Origin: Marinobacter profundi
GTDB lineage: Bacteria; Pseudomonadota; Gammaproteobacteria; Pseudomonadales; Oleiphilaceae
Reading direction: 5' to 3'
Length of the DNA: 64,000 nucleotides
Assembly: GCF_002744715.1 (NCBI RefSeq)
Contig: NZ_KZ319373.1
Location: 62,001-126,000 of the forward strand
Part shown: positions 38,076 to 49,656 of the stretch, piece by piece
How the letters are laid out: each line of letters begins with the position of its first letter
Numbering within the stretch: the first letter of the stretch is position 1
Notes under the pieces: model-generated
What the model saw: only the letters and a program-made list of their open reading frames with translations
Databases searched by the model: none
Told to the model about the DNA's origin: nothing
Made by a program: the position numbers and the translations under genes

Positions 38076-38959
38076 TGAACCGACCGCAATCAATGCTCGA
38101 CCAGTGGCCGCACACCTCCGCTGCTGCTACCACCCCGGCCACTCACACCACCTCTGCAACCATTGCCCGGGACTTCGGGGAGGCGTCGGCCAGTTACGAC
38201 AGTGCGGCCCGTTTGCAGCGCCACATGGGGCACCAGTTACTGGTGCGGTTGGCGGATGCGACCCCCGGCGATCTGACTGACATTGTGGATCTGGGATGTG
38301 GCACCGGTTATTTTACCGCGCAGCTGCAGGGCCTGCTGCCCACGGATACCGGAGTGACCGGGGTCGACCTCTCGCCGGGTATGATCGACCATGCCCGCGG
38401 GCAGCGCAGTCCGGCTATCCGCTGGCTGGTTGCGGATGCCTGTCAGTTGCCGTTTGCCGACGCCAGCCTCGATCTGGTGTTCAGTAATCTGATGATCCAG
38501 TGGTGTCCGGATCCGATTCCGGTGCTGGAGGAGTGCCTGCGGGTACTGCGCCCCGGTGGCCACCTGTTGTGTTCCACCCTGCTTGACGGCACTCTGCGAG
38601 AGCTGGCCCTGGCCTGGGAAGTGGCCGACCCCGGGCAGCCCCACATCAATCGCTTCGAGCCGGAGCTGGTACTGAAGGAGGCACTGCGCCGGGCTTTCCC
38701 CGGGGCGCTGCTGCAGCGGGAAACCGTGGTGCTGGAGTACCCGGGCCCCGCGGCCCTGCTCGCTGAGCTGAAGGCGCTGGGCGCCAGCTTCAAGGGGCAG
38801 GGCAGGCGGCCGACGATGACTGCTCCGGGTCGTATCCGGCGTATGTGCGAGGTCTATCCCCGCGCTGCCCGGGGCGGAATCGAAGCGAGTTATGCGGCGG
38901 GTTACATCATCGGCCGGAAGCCGGCCAATTCCATTCAGACCGATTCAGGAGCACGTTGA
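38075..38959 (+). CDS. bioC: Malonyl-ACP O-methyltransferase
   Basis: It methylates malonyl-ACP to start pimelate synthesis. It has 294 residues. The SAM-binding loop is IVDLGCGTGYF, followed by GVDLSPGMIDHAR and FDxVFSNLMIQWCPD-like text. The N-terminal 30 residues are Thr/Ala-rich and poorly conserved. A strong AGGAGG lies 9 bases before the ATG, inside bioH. Confidence 0.93.
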   Translation: MNRPQSMLDQWPHTSAAATTPATHTTSATIARDFGEASASYDSAARLQRHMGHQLLVRLADATPGDLTDIVDLGCGTGYFTAQLQGLLPTDTGVTGVDLSPGMIDHARGQRSPAIRWLVADACQLPFADASLDLVFSNLMIQWCPDPIPVLEECLRVLRPGGHLLCSTLLDGTLRELALAWEVADPGQPHINRFEPELVLKEALRRAFPGALLQRETVVLEYPGPAALLAELKALGASFKGQGRRPTMTAPGRIRRMCEVYPRAARGGIEASYAAGYIIGRKPANSIQTDSGAR

Positions 38960-38963
38960 CACT

Positions 38964-39656
38964 ATGGCAAGGAATACTTTCTTCGTGACCGGCACCGATA
39001 CCGGCGTCGGCAAGACGCTGGTGTCTGCGGCGATTCTGCAGGCGGCGAACAGCCGGGGACTCAGAACCGTCGGGATGAAGCCGGTGGCGTCGGGATGTGA
39101 ACTAACCGGGCAGGGGCTGCGAAACGAAGACGCGCTGATGCTGCAGGCGGCGATGTCCGAGCCGTTGAGTTACGAGCAGATCAACCCGATTGCCCTGGAA
39201 CCGGCAATTGCACCTCACGTTGCGGCTGCCCAGGCCGGGCGTCAGCTCAGCGCGCAACGGCTGGTGGGCTTTGTGCGCGGGTTGCAGCTGAAGCCGGCGG
39301 ACCTGATGCTGGTGGAAGGGGCCGGGGGTTGGCGGGTTCCGCTCAACGAGCTGGAAACCTATGCCCGGGTGCCAGCGACCCTGCAGATGCCCGTGATTCT
39401 GGTGGTGCCGTTGCAGCTGGGGTGTATCAATCACGCCCTGCTGACGGCAGAAGCGATCCGTCACGACGGCCTGACGCTGGCGGGGTGGGTGGCCAATCGC
39501 CCCCGCGAGGAGATGATGAGTTGTGAGGCGGAAACCCTCGCCTATCTGGTCGATCACCTGCCGGCACCGTGCCTTGGCGTCTTGCCCTGGCAAACCGCGC
39601 CTGATCCGCTGACACTGGCGGAACACCTGCAGCTGGATCCCTTGCTGGACCGTTGA
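38964..39656 (+). CDS. bioD: Dethiobiotin synthetase
   Basis: This ATP-dependent enzyme closes the ureido ring. It has 230 residues. The P-loop is GTDTGVGKT (10-18), MKPVASG is the substrate-binding Lys stretch, and VEGAGGWRVPL is also typical. The ATG at 38964 lies 4 bases after bioC. Last gene of the biotin operon. Confidence 0.95.
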   Translation: MARNTFFVTGTDTGVGKTLVSAAILQAANSRGLRTVGMKPVASGCELTGQGLRNEDALMLQAAMSEPLSYEQINPIALEPAIAPHVAAAQAGRQLSAQRLVGFVRGLQLKPADLMLVEGAGGWRVPLNELETYARVPATLQMPVILVVPLQLGCINHALLTAEAIRHDGLTLAGWVANRPREEMMSCEAETLAYLVDHLPAPCLGVLPWQTAPDPLTLAEHLQLDPLLDR

Positions 39657-39696
39657 ACCCCGCATCGCAGCTAACCACCTCTGTTTGAATCATCCC

Positions 39697-39758
39697 GGGG
39701 ACAGACCCGAGGTCAGTCCCCTCGAGCATGCAACCAGGGTCGGACTTCAGTCCGACCT
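39697..39758 (+). repeat. Two-hairpin dispersed repeat, copy A
   Basis: This 62-base unit has a GGGGAC-A-GACC / GGTC-A-GTCCCC hairpin, then a near-perfect palindrome GGTCGGACT-TC-AGTCCGACC. It is repeated 92 bases downstream at 39789. It lies in the 437-base gap between bioD and the acyl-CoA dehydrogenase. The pattern resembles REP elements moved by RAYT transposases, but no transposase is in this window. Confidence 0.85.
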
Positions 39759-39788
39759 TATCCTGTCTCTCCCCTCAGGTTGGATTTC

Positions 39789-39850
39789 GGGGACAGCCCC
39801 GAGGTCAGTCCCCTCGAGCACGCATCCAGGGTCGGACTTCAGTCCGACCT
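39789..39850 (+). repeat. Two-hairpin dispersed repeat, copy B
   Basis: The same 62-base unit as at 39697, with about four substitutions. The spacer after each copy is also weakly similar, giving a diverged tandem duplication with a 92-base period. The GGGGACAG half also occurs in the other orientation at 49657-49681. Confidence 0.85.
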
Positions 39851-39923
39851 GACGGTGCCACCCCCACTCAGATTGCATCCCGGTGACGTCGTCGCAACTG
39901 TGGACAAATTTTGATTCCGGCTC

Positions 39924-39953
39924 TTGACAATCCCTGCCCTACAAACGTATGTT
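39924..39953 (+). promoter_or_regulatory. Probable promoter of the first acyl-CoA dehydrogenase
   Basis: A perfect TTGACA (39924-39929) is followed after 18 bases by TATGTT (39948-39953). The -10 lies inside the first of two PsrA-like palindromes. Confidence 0.6.
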
Positions 39954-39968
39954 TCAAACAAGTGTTTA
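39942..39968 (+). promoter_or_regulatory. Two adjacent PsrA-like operators
   Basis: CAAACGTATGTTTC (39942-39955) and CAAACAAGTGTTTA (39955-39968) both have the AAAC-N4-GTTT form reported for PsrA, a TetR-family repressor of fatty-acid degradation genes in Pseudomonas and relatives. They overlap the -10 of the likely promoter, so binding would block transcription and long-chain acyl-CoA would relieve it. The role is inferred from motif and gene context. Confidence 0.6.
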
Positions 39969-40093
39969 ATTCCCGTTGCGGCCGCATCGCCATGCCGTGA
40001 TGGGTGAGTGAACGTCAGATCAACCCGAGCAAACCCCGAGGCAGCGAGCTGTAACCCCGTTACAGTCCTGACCGTACAGTTGAGGTGGATTCC

Positions 40094-41893
40094 ATGCCTG
40101 ATTACAAAGCGCCCCTGCGTGACATCAAATTCGTAATGAACGAGCTGCTGGACAGCGAACAGCACTACGCCAGTCTGGAAGGTGCCGAAGATGCGACTCC
40201 GGATATGGTGGACGCCATCATCCAGGAAGGTGCCAAGTTCTGTGAGCAGGTATTGTCTCCGCTGAACCAGGTGGGTGACCGGGAAGGCTGCACCTGGAGT
40301 GAAGACGGCGTGAAGACCCCGACCGGGTTCAAGGAAGCCTACCAGCAGTACGTCGAGGGTGGCTGGCCGTCCATGACCGCCGACCCCAACTACGGTGGCC
40401 AGGGCCTGCCGCATTCACTCGGTCTGGTCATGAGCGAAATGGTAGGCACCTCCAACTGGTCCTGGGGTATGTACCCGGGCCTGAGCCACGGTGCCACCAA
40501 CACTATTGAAGCCCACGGCACCGAGGAGCAGAAGCAGACCTATCTGACCAAGCTGATCAGCGGCGAGTGGACCGGCACCATGTGCCTGACCGAGCCGCAC
40601 TGTGGTTCCGACCTGGGTACCCTGCGCACCAAGGCCGAGCCCAACGCCGATGGCACCTACGCCATCACCGGCACCAAGATTTTCATCTCGGCCGGTGAAC
40701 ATGACATGGCCGACAACATCGTCCATATCGTGCTGGCCCGTTTGCCGGGTGCTCCGGAAGGTACCAAGGGTATCTCCCTGTTTATCGTGCCCAAGTGCCT
40801 GCCCAACGAAGACGGTTCTGCCGGCGAGCGCAACGCGGTGTCCTGTGGCTCCATCGAGCACAAGATGGGTATCCACGGCAACGCTACCTGTGTGATGAAC
40901 TTTGACGGCGCCAAGGGCTGGCTGATCGGGCCGGAGAACAAGGGCCTGAACTGCATGTTCACCTTTATGAACACCGCCCGTATCGGGACCGCTATCCAGG
41001 GGCTGGGTGCCGCCGAGCTGGGCTTCCAGGGTTCGCTGGCCTACGCCAAGGACCGTCTGGCCATGCGTTCGCTGAGTGGTCCGAAGAACCCGGAAGGCAT
41101 TGCTGACCCGATCATCGTGCATCCTGACGTGCGTCGTATGCTGCTGACCCAGAAGGCCGTTGCCGAAGGCGCCCGCGCCCTGATCTACCTGACCGCCCAG
41201 CAGGCTGACATTGTGCACAGCGGCAAGACCGAAGAAGCCCGCAAGGCCGCAGACGAAGCCCTCGGCTTCCTGACGCCGATTGCCAAGGCATTCCTGACCG
41301 AAATCGGCTACGAAGCCGCTAACCTGGGTATGCAGGTGTTCGGCGGTCACGGATTTATCTCCGAGTGGGGCATGGAGCAGAACGTGCGTGACGCCCGCAT
41401 CGGCATGATCTACGAAGGCACCACCGGCATCCAGGCGCTGGATCTGTTGGGCCGCAAGGTGCTGATGACCCAGGGCGAGTCCCTGCGTGGCTTCACCAAG
41501 CAGGTTCATCTGTTCTGCAAGGAAAACGCCGACAACGAGCAGCTCAAGCAGTTCGTTGAGCCGCTGGCGGCGATCAACAAGGAGTGGGGCGAGCTGACCA
41601 CCAAAATCGGTATGGCCGCCATGAAGAACCGGGAAGAAGTCGGTGCTGCCTCGGTCGACTACCTGATGTACTCCGGCTACGCGGTCTTCGCCTACCTGTG
41701 GGCGCGGATGGCCAAGGTCGCCCTCGACAAGATGGCGGAAGGCACCAGCGAGGAGATGTTCTACAACGCCAAGGTACAGACTGCGCGGTTCTACTTCACC
41801 CGCATGCTGCCCCGGTCCCGGACTCACGCCGTAACCATGCTGGCCGGCGCTGACACTCTGCTGGATATGCCCGAGGAAGCGTTCGCCCTCTGA
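40094..41893 (+). CDS. Acyl-CoA dehydrogenase, large (~600-residue) family, copy 1
   Basis: This 599-residue FAD enzyme is for the first step of fatty-acid beta-oxidation. It has the extended N- and C-terminal parts of the FadE/DmdC-like bacterial group. MCLTEPHCGSDLGTLRTKA is the acyl-CoA and FAD-binding stretch. The catalytic base fits Glu441 in IYEGTTGIQALDLLGRK. It is followed by a second, related dehydrogenase; the pair after the biotin operon matches PA0506/PA0508 of P. aeruginosa as I remember it. The ATG at 40094 is preceded by GAGGTGG; the GTG at 40085 is less likely. Probably under PsrA control. Confidence 0.94.
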   Translation: MPDYKAPLRDIKFVMNELLDSEQHYASLEGAEDATPDMVDAIIQEGAKFCEQVLSPLNQVGDREGCTWSEDGVKTPTGFKEAYQQYVEGGWPSMTADPNYGGQGLPHSLGLVMSEMVGTSNWSWGMYPGLSHGATNTIEAHGTEEQKQTYLTKLISGEWTGTMCLTEPHCGSDLGTLRTKAEPNADGTYAITGTKIFISAGEHDMADNIVHIVLARLPGAPEGTKGISLFIVPKCLPNEDGSAGERNAVSCGSIEHKMGIHGNATCVMNFDGAKGWLIGPENKGLNCMFTFMNTARIGTAIQGLGAAELGFQGSLAYAKDRLAMRSLSGPKNPEGIADPIIVHPDVRRMLLTQKAVAEGARALIYLTAQQADIVHSGKTEEARKAADEALGFLTPIAKAFLTEIGYEAANLGMQVFGGHGFISEWGMEQNVRDARIGMIYEGTTGIQALDLLGRKVLMTQGESLRGFTKQVHLFCKENADNEQLKQFVEPLAAINKEWGELTTKIGMAAMKNREEVGAASVDYLMYSGYAVFAYLWARMAKVALDKMAEGTSEEMFYNAKVQTARFYFTRMLPRSRTHAVTMLAGADTLLDMPEEAFAL

Positions 41894-41916
41894 GGCGGTC
41901 GCTGACGAAAACCCTG

Positions 41917-41947
41917 AAAGCCCGCTCTCCCCGGAGGCGGGCTTTTT
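41917..41947 (+). terminator. Rho-independent terminator after the first acyl-CoA dehydrogenase
   Basis: AAAGCCCGC and GCGGGCTTT form a 9-bp stem around an inner CTCC/GGAG pair, ending in TTTTT. It separates the two dehydrogenase genes, so the second has its own promoter in 41948-42124, where I see no convincing -35. Confidence 0.88.
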
Positions 41948-42124
41948 GCTGAGCTGTGTTCCGGCGGGTTTATGAGTTGTGGCCCGCTTTCAGGTAGAAT
42001 AGCCGGCATAAAAATAACCTGATCAGGGGGCGCAGGCGTGGCCTTGCTCCTTGCGGACACATAGCCGATGGGGTGGCTGTTCCCGGCACCCCATAAGATT
42101 GACTGGACTCTGGAGAGTTTTTAG

Positions 42125-43915
42125 ATGGCTGATTATCAGGCGCCTTTACGTGACATGCGTTTTGTACTGAACGAAGTTTTCGATACTGCTTCCCTGTGGG
42201 CTTCGCTGCCGAAACTGGCAGAAAACGTCGACCCGGAAACCGCTGATGCGATTCTGGAGGAAGCAGGCAAGATTTCGGGCAGCGTGCTGGCACCCCTGAA
42301 CCGCGAGGGCGATGAGCAGGGCAGCAAGTGGAATGACGGTGAAGTAACTGCACCGGAAGGGTTCAAGGAAGCGTACCAGACCATCGTGGAAGGTGGCTGG
42401 AACGGGCTTGGCGGTAACCCGGAGTTTGGTGGCATGGGAATGCCGAAGACCCTGGTCGCACAGTTCGAGGAAATGATGCAGGGCGCCAACATGGCGTTCG
42501 GACTGGCGCCGATGTTGACCGCCGGCGCTTGCCTGGCGCTGGATGCCCACGGCAGTCAGGAACTGAAAGAAAAGTATTTGCCTAACATGTACTCCGGCGT
42601 CTGGTCCGGCGCCATGGATCTGACTGAGCCCCATGCGGGTACCGACCTCGGGATCATTCGTACCAAGGCCGAGCCCAATGGCGACGGGTCCTTCAGTGTC
42701 ACCGGTACCAAGATCTTCATTACCTGGGGTGAGCACGACATGGCGGAGAACATCATCCACCTGGTGCTGGCCAAGCTGCCGGATGCTCCGGCGGGCCCGA
42801 AGGGCATTTCCCTGTTCCTGGTGCCCAAGTTCATGGTGGCTGACGATGGCTCCCTCGGCGAGCGCAACAGCTTCAGCTGTGGCTCCATCGAGAAGAAGAT
42901 GGGCATCAAGGGCTCTGCCACCTGCGTAATGAACTTCGATGGTGCCAGGGGCTGGCTGGTGGGCGAGGAGAACAAGGGCCTGGCCGCCATGTTCACCATG
43001 ATGAACTACGAGCGCCTGGGGGTGGGTATCCAGGGTATCGGTGCCGCCGAGGCCTCCCTGCAAAGCGCCCGGGAATATGCCCTGGAGCGTATCCAGAGCC
43101 GGGCGCCCACCGGTGCCCAGCAGCCGGAAAAGGCGGCGGATCCGATCATTGTCCATCCGGACGTGCGTCGCATGCTGCTGACCATGAAAGGCTATGTCGA
43201 AGGTGGACGTACGTTCTCAACCTACGTTGCACGCTGGCTGGACATCGCCAAGTACTCCCAGGACGATGAGCAGCGCAAGCACGCCGAAGGCATGGTCGCC
43301 TTGCTGACACCGGTCGCCAAGGCGTTCCTGACGGATCGCGGCCTCGAGGCCTGCATCATTGGCCAGCAAGTGTTTGGCGGTCACGGCTTCATCCGGGAGT
43401 GGGGCCAGGAGCAGCTGGTACGTGATTGCCGGATTACCCAGATCTACGAAGGCACCAACGGTATCCAGGCGCTGGATCTGATGGGACGCAAGGTGGTGGG
43501 CAGCCAGGGCCAGCTGTACGAGCTGTTTGCCGCCGACGTGGCGTCGTTCATCGAGCAGAACAGCAGCGATGAAACCCTGCGTCCGTACCTGGAGTCCCTG
43601 GCTGCTGCGCTGGAACGTCTGTCCGATGTGACCGAGCATGTGATCGGGCAGTCTGCAGGCAACCCCGATGCGGTAGGCGCGGCGTCTGTCGAGTACCTGG
43701 ACCTGTTCGGTTACACCGCACTGGGCTTTATGTGGGCGATGGTCGTCAAGGCGGCGGCGCCCAAGGCCGCGGGAGACAGCTCCGGTTTCTACAGCGGCAA
43801 GCTGAAAACCGCGCGATTCTACTTCGACCGCCTGCTGCCGAAAACCGTGTCGCTGGCGGAGAGCATCCGCAGTGGCAGCGATGCCATGATGGCCTTGACC
43901 GCGGAAGAGTTCTGA
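42125..43915 (+). CDS. Acyl-CoA dehydrogenase, large family, copy 2
   Basis: This 596-residue paralogue of the preceding gene starts with the same pattern (ADYQAPLRDMRFVLNEVFD versus PDYKAPLRDIKFVMNELLD). MDLTEPHAGTDLGIIRTKA marks the substrate and FAD site, and Glu442 in IYEGTNGIQALDLMGRK fits the catalytic base. The two probably differ in acyl chain length preference. GGAGAG precedes the ATG. No PsrA-like palindrome is seen upstream of this copy. Confidence 0.94.
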   Translation: MADYQAPLRDMRFVLNEVFDTASLWASLPKLAENVDPETADAILEEAGKISGSVLAPLNREGDEQGSKWNDGEVTAPEGFKEAYQTIVEGGWNGLGGNPEFGGMGMPKTLVAQFEEMMQGANMAFGLAPMLTAGACLALDAHGSQELKEKYLPNMYSGVWSGAMDLTEPHAGTDLGIIRTKAEPNGDGSFSVTGTKIFITWGEHDMAENIIHLVLAKLPDAPAGPKGISLFLVPKFMVADDGSLGERNSFSCGSIEKKMGIKGSATCVMNFDGARGWLVGEENKGLAAMFTMMNYERLGVGIQGIGAAEASLQSAREYALERIQSRAPTGAQQPEKAADPIIVHPDVRRMLLTMKGYVEGGRTFSTYVARWLDIAKYSQDDEQRKHAEGMVALLTPVAKAFLTDRGLEACIIGQQVFGGHGFIREWGQEQLVRDCRITQIYEGTNGIQALDLMGRKVVGSQGQLYELFAADVASFIEQNSSDETLRPYLESLAAALERLSDVTEHVIGQSAGNPDAVGAASVEYLDLFGYTALGFMWAMVVKAAAPKAAGDSSGFYSGKLKTARFYFDRLLPKTVSLAESIRSGSDAMMALTAEEF

Positions 43916-43929
43916 CGCCGGTCTGAGCA

Positions 43930-43967
43930 CTCTGACACCGCCTCAATCTACCGCGGCGGTGTCAGAG
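43930..43967. terminator. Strong hairpin between convergent genes
   Basis: CTCTGACACCGCC and GGCGGTGTCAGAG form a perfect 13-bp stem with a 12-base loop, filling the gap between the dehydrogenase stop and the endonuclease stop. No T-run on either strand. Confidence 0.55.
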
Positions 43968-43968
43968 C

Positions 43969-44604
43969 CTAGAGCCTGGCCAGGCTTCCGGGGTCGGTGA
44001 CGAACCGGTTTTCATTACCCTGCAATTCTACAATTTGCCGATGGCGGGTCAGTTCCCGGTCATCCGGCGGATCCTGCTCGTTCCAAGCCTTGAACACTGT
44101 GTCAGCTCCTACCCAGGGCAGGCTGTAGGCATCCACCATGTACCCGACCGCCCGCGCAATGTCGCCTTTCACGCCGGCGGGTGGTTCCATGAACTGGGCG
44201 CTTTCCCGAATACCACATTCCCGAACCTCGATACCGTCATCCAGTTCTTCGTAAATGGCATTGCGCCGCCGCAGTTCGATACGGGCATGGACCGGGACGA
44301 TGTTGTGCAGGTCCGAGGCAATCTGCTGGTAGCGCGGGTCCTGGCTGCACTGGCTGGGAGTGCCGCAGCGCAGCGCCGAGCGGACATGGGAGAGGGGGTA
44401 GATGTAACCGTCAGTGAGCAAAAAGCCCTTGCTGGTAAAAGTCTTGTTGCAGAAGAAGCTGGTTCCGCCGGAGCGATAGAGTTGCCCCCAGAACTGCTCC
44501 TTGATGACGGTATCCGGGTCGGAAAAGCGCGTATTCTGGCTGGCACCGGCCAGAGGAAGGGCAACAAGTGCGGACGCGAGCAACAAGCGGGTCATGATAG
44601 TCAT
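43969..44604 (-). CDS. Endonuclease I family secreted nuclease
   Basis: This 211-residue protein has a signal peptide (LLLASALVALPLAGA) and the EndA/Dns/NucM fold. YPLSHVR, DLHNIVPVHARIELRRRNAIY (His and Asn of the metal site), KGDIARAVGYMVDAY, and ELTRHRQIVELQGNENRFVTDP are family stretches. Members are periplasmic or extracellular DNases that degrade external DNA. Four cysteines (CNKTF, RCGTPSQC, ECGIRES) may form disulphides. The start could be ATG 44604 or 44595; neither has a strong binding site. Confidence 0.85.
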   Translation of the reverse strand: MTIMTRLLLASALVALPLAGASQNTRFSDPDTVIKEQFWGQLYRSGGTSFFCNKTFTSKGFLLTDGYIYPLSHVRSALRCGTPSQCSQDPRYQQIASDLHNIVPVHARIELRRRNAIYEELDDGIEVRECGIRESAQFMEPPAGVKGDIARAVGYMVDAYSLPWVGADTVFKAWNEQDPPDDRELTRHRQIVELQGNENRFVTDPGSLARL

Positions 44605-44933
44605 ACGCCAAAGATACCCCGTATCGTTACGACAGGCTCTGGCGGATCGGGCAACTACCCCGTCTCACTCACTTTTGTCCCTTTCGGACTGATTCCGGCC
44701 CATCCGGGCGGAATAGGTACAGCGTCCCTTGCTGAGCAGTGGCTAATTGAAGCGGGGCCGATCCGCGGCAAGGTGTGACGATAGCTTCACACTTTCATCA
44801 GTATGGCACATATCTCTAAGGCACATATCTTTACGGCACACATCAACAGGGCTGACCCCAGCAATGTGATGCTCAGGCCCTGATTAACAGGGCCTTTCCG
44901 GTTTTCTCCGGCGTTCGGAGATGACCGGCCAGT
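44605..44933. other. Gene-free stretch with a short tandem repeat and a hairpin
   Basis: These 329 bases hold no credible gene. A 15-base unit GGCACATATCTxTAx repeats at 44805 and 44820, with a shortened third copy at 44835. A hairpin AGGCCCTG-ATTAA-CAGGGCCT lies at 44875-44895 followed by TT, downstream of the small gene ending at 44934. The rest is probably the promoter area of the endonuclease gene, without clear boxes. Confidence 0.6.
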
Positions 44934-45197
44934 TCACTTGGTTTTCTTGCGGATCCGGTCGTAGCCTTCCCGCAGGTCTTCGCCCAGTTTACGGACGGTG
45001 TTGCCGGCTTCCTGCGAGGTTTCCTGGGCGTCGTGGGCAATGCTGTCGAGCTTCTGGCGGAACTTCTCCCAGCCCTGTTCGAGGTCATCCCACTCGTCCT
45101 TGACGTCCTCCTTGGCCAGATGTAACTGAACCTTGGCTTCGTCGCGGTACTGTTTAACCTTCTCGGCCAGTTTTTTCAGGTCCTCTTGCAGACTCAT
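44934..45197 (-). CDS. Small highly charged coiled-coil protein, unknown function
   Basis: This 87-residue protein is almost entirely amphipathic helix, rich in Lys, Glu, Asp and Gln (SLQEDLKKLAEKVKQYRDEA). It resembles small stress or nucleoid-associated helical proteins but I cannot name a family. The ATG at 45197 follows a strong GGGAGGTG. The GTG three codons upstream is part of that binding site and less likely. It lies downstream of holA on the same strand, 90 bases away. Confidence 0.72.
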   Translation of the reverse strand: MSLQEDLKKLAEKVKQYRDEAKVQLHLAKEDVKDEWDDLEQGWEKFRQKLDSIAHDAQETSQEAGNTVRKLGEDLREGYDRIRKKTK

Positions 45198-45287
45198 ATC
45201 AAACACCTCCCTTGATTGATGGTGAGCCTACAATGCTCCCGTCGGCAAAAACGTGTCAAGGGGGGATTGGTTAGAACATGAGCAGGA

Positions 45288-46301
45288 TCAAGTTCCTGCG
45301 CGCGCTGCCAGCAGGGTGGCCATCTCCCGCAGGGCAAACCAGGGGGTGTGGTCGGCGAAACCCTTGGTCGCCCGGTCGGTATCACTGCAGAGCTGCAGCG
45401 CCTGGTACAGGGCCTGGCGGCTGTGCTTGCGGGAGGCGCTTTCGAGGGCGCGGGCACGCTGCGGCTGGCGAACGCCGTGTTGCTTGAGGAAGTTTGCCGA
45501 AGGTTCGCGACGGGCCTGTAGCTGCTTGAGTTCGAGAACCAGGTTGAGATCCCGTGTCAGCACGCTGAGCAGTCCCAGCGGGTTTTCGCCTTCCTGCTCC
45601 AGGGCGCCGATGATCTTGTTGGCGTGGGCGGCATTGCCGGTAAGCAGTTCGGTGACCAGTTCGAAACTGTTGAAACGGGCGCTGTTCTGCACCGCCTGCT
45701 CGACGATCTCCTCATCCACCGTCTGGCCCGGCGCCAACAGGGCGAGCCGGTCCATCTCCTGGCTCGCGGCCAGCAGGTTGCCTTCAAGGCGCTCGGTGAG
45801 CATCTCCAGGGCGCCGCGGGTAAGGGTCAGGCCGCGGCTGCGGGCCCGTTGCTGCAACCAGGCGGGGAACTTGTCGGCATCCACCGGCCAAACGGTGACG
45901 TGAACGCCGTGGTTCTGCAGTTCCTTGTACCACTTGCGCCGGATTTCGGCGGCGTCGAGGCGGGCGCTGATCAGGATCAAGATGATGTCTTCGGGGGGAT
46001 CTGCCAGTACCCGTTCCAACAGGTTGCGGCCGTCGCCGAGCTTGCCGGTGGGCAGGTGGATTTCGATGCGTCGCCGCTCGGCAAACAGCGACATGGCGCC
46101 GAACTCCTCACCCACCCGGTTCCAGTCCAGTTGCTGGTCGGCATGGAAGGTCAGCCGGTCCTGGAAGCCTGCTTCCCGGGCGGTCTGGCGAATCTGGTCG
46201 CAGCATTCCTGTACCAGCAGGGGCTCGTCACCGGACACCAGGTACACCGGAGCCAGGCCTTTTTTCAGCACTTGCGGAAGCTGGGCCGGCTGGGTCTTCA
46301 T
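45288..46301 (-). CDS. holA: DNA polymerase III subunit delta
   Basis: This 337-residue clamp-loader subunit opens the beta sliding clamp. It shows YLVSGDEPLLVQECCDQIR at the N-terminus and the beta-binding PAQLPQVLKKG-like lead, followed by NPLGLLSVLTRDLNLVLELK in the collar domain. It overlaps lptE by 4 bases (ATGA), the usual lptE-holA coupling. Confidence 0.95.
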   Translation of the reverse strand: MKTQPAQLPQVLKKGLAPVYLVSGDEPLLVQECCDQIRQTAREAGFQDRLTFHADQQLDWNRVGEEFGAMSLFAERRRIEIHLPTGKLGDGRNLLERVLADPPEDIILILISARLDAAEIRRKWYKELQNHGVHVTVWPVDADKFPAWLQQRARSRGLTLTRGALEMLTERLEGNLLAASQEMDRLALLAPGQTVDEEIVEQAVQNSARFNSFELVTELLTGNAAHANKIIGALEQEGENPLGLLSVLTRDLNLVLELKQLQARREPSANFLKQHGVRQPQRARALESASRKHSRQALYQALQLCSDTDRATKGFADHTPWFALREMATLLAARAGT

Positions 46302-46876
46302 CGGCGGCTGTCCGCCTCGCCGGTGGATTCCCGGCTGGCCGCCCGGATGGCTTCGATCCGGGTTGCATTCAGGGGTGCCAGGCGGAAGATCACCTGCTGG
46401 GCGAGCTGTTGGTAGAGGGATTCCCGCAGGGCCTCTTCTTCCCGTTGCTTGGCCAGCACGTTGGCTTCGTCATAGCGGTAGGTTTCGATGCTGGAGAGCT
46501 CGGTGTCGGCAATCAGCGGCACCTGGTCGCTGGTCAGCACATCCATCCGCAGGGTCTGGCGGATGGTGTATTCTGCGGCCGAGGCCTGCAGGGTGATGGC
46601 GCTGGCCCGGCGCTGTTCGCGGAATTCCCGCAGCCGCAGCACATAGTCGGCCTGCTCCGGCTCCACAACCACCACATCACCGCCGATCAGCTGTTCCCGG
46701 ACATCGTTACACAGCAGTTCCGGAACCTGGCTGTCACAGGTAACCGCCAGCGGTTGCAGGGCTGCGGGAACCGGGGCGGAGCCCCGGAGCTGGAAACCAC
46801 AGCCCGCGACCACCGCCAGGCCGGCCAGCGTGAGCAGGCCGAGCAGGGTGCGAGTGGTCGGGAGCGGTCTGGTCAT
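46298..46876 (-). CDS. lptE: LPS-assembly lipoprotein LptE
   Basis: This 192-residue outer-membrane lipoprotein plugs and stabilises LptD during lipopolysaccharide insertion. The lipobox is VVAGC with Cys26. GFQLRG right after it is a family signature. A C-terminal RESTGEADSRR tail is hydrophilic. It lies between leuS and holA as in most gammaproteobacteria. Confidence 0.95.
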   Translation of the reverse strand: MTRPLPTTRTLLGLLTLAGLAVVAGCGFQLRGSAPVPAALQPLAVTCDSQVPELLCNDVREQLIGGDVVVVEPEQADYVLRLREFREQRRASAITLQASAAEYTIRQTLRMDVLTSDQVPLIADTELSSIETYRYDEANVLAKQREEEALRESLYQQLAQQVIFRLAPLNATRIEAIRAASRESTGEADSRR

Positions 46877-46912
46877 ATCAGCGACTCAGCGGTTGGTGGC
46901 CAGGTTGGCTTC

Positions 46913-49591
<2,679 letters not shown>

Positions 49592-49656
49592 CTAACAGGT
49601 AGTCTGCGAAAACGCGCAAGCTGTGCCAGACTTGCAGTATAAGGCCCGCGCTTCCC

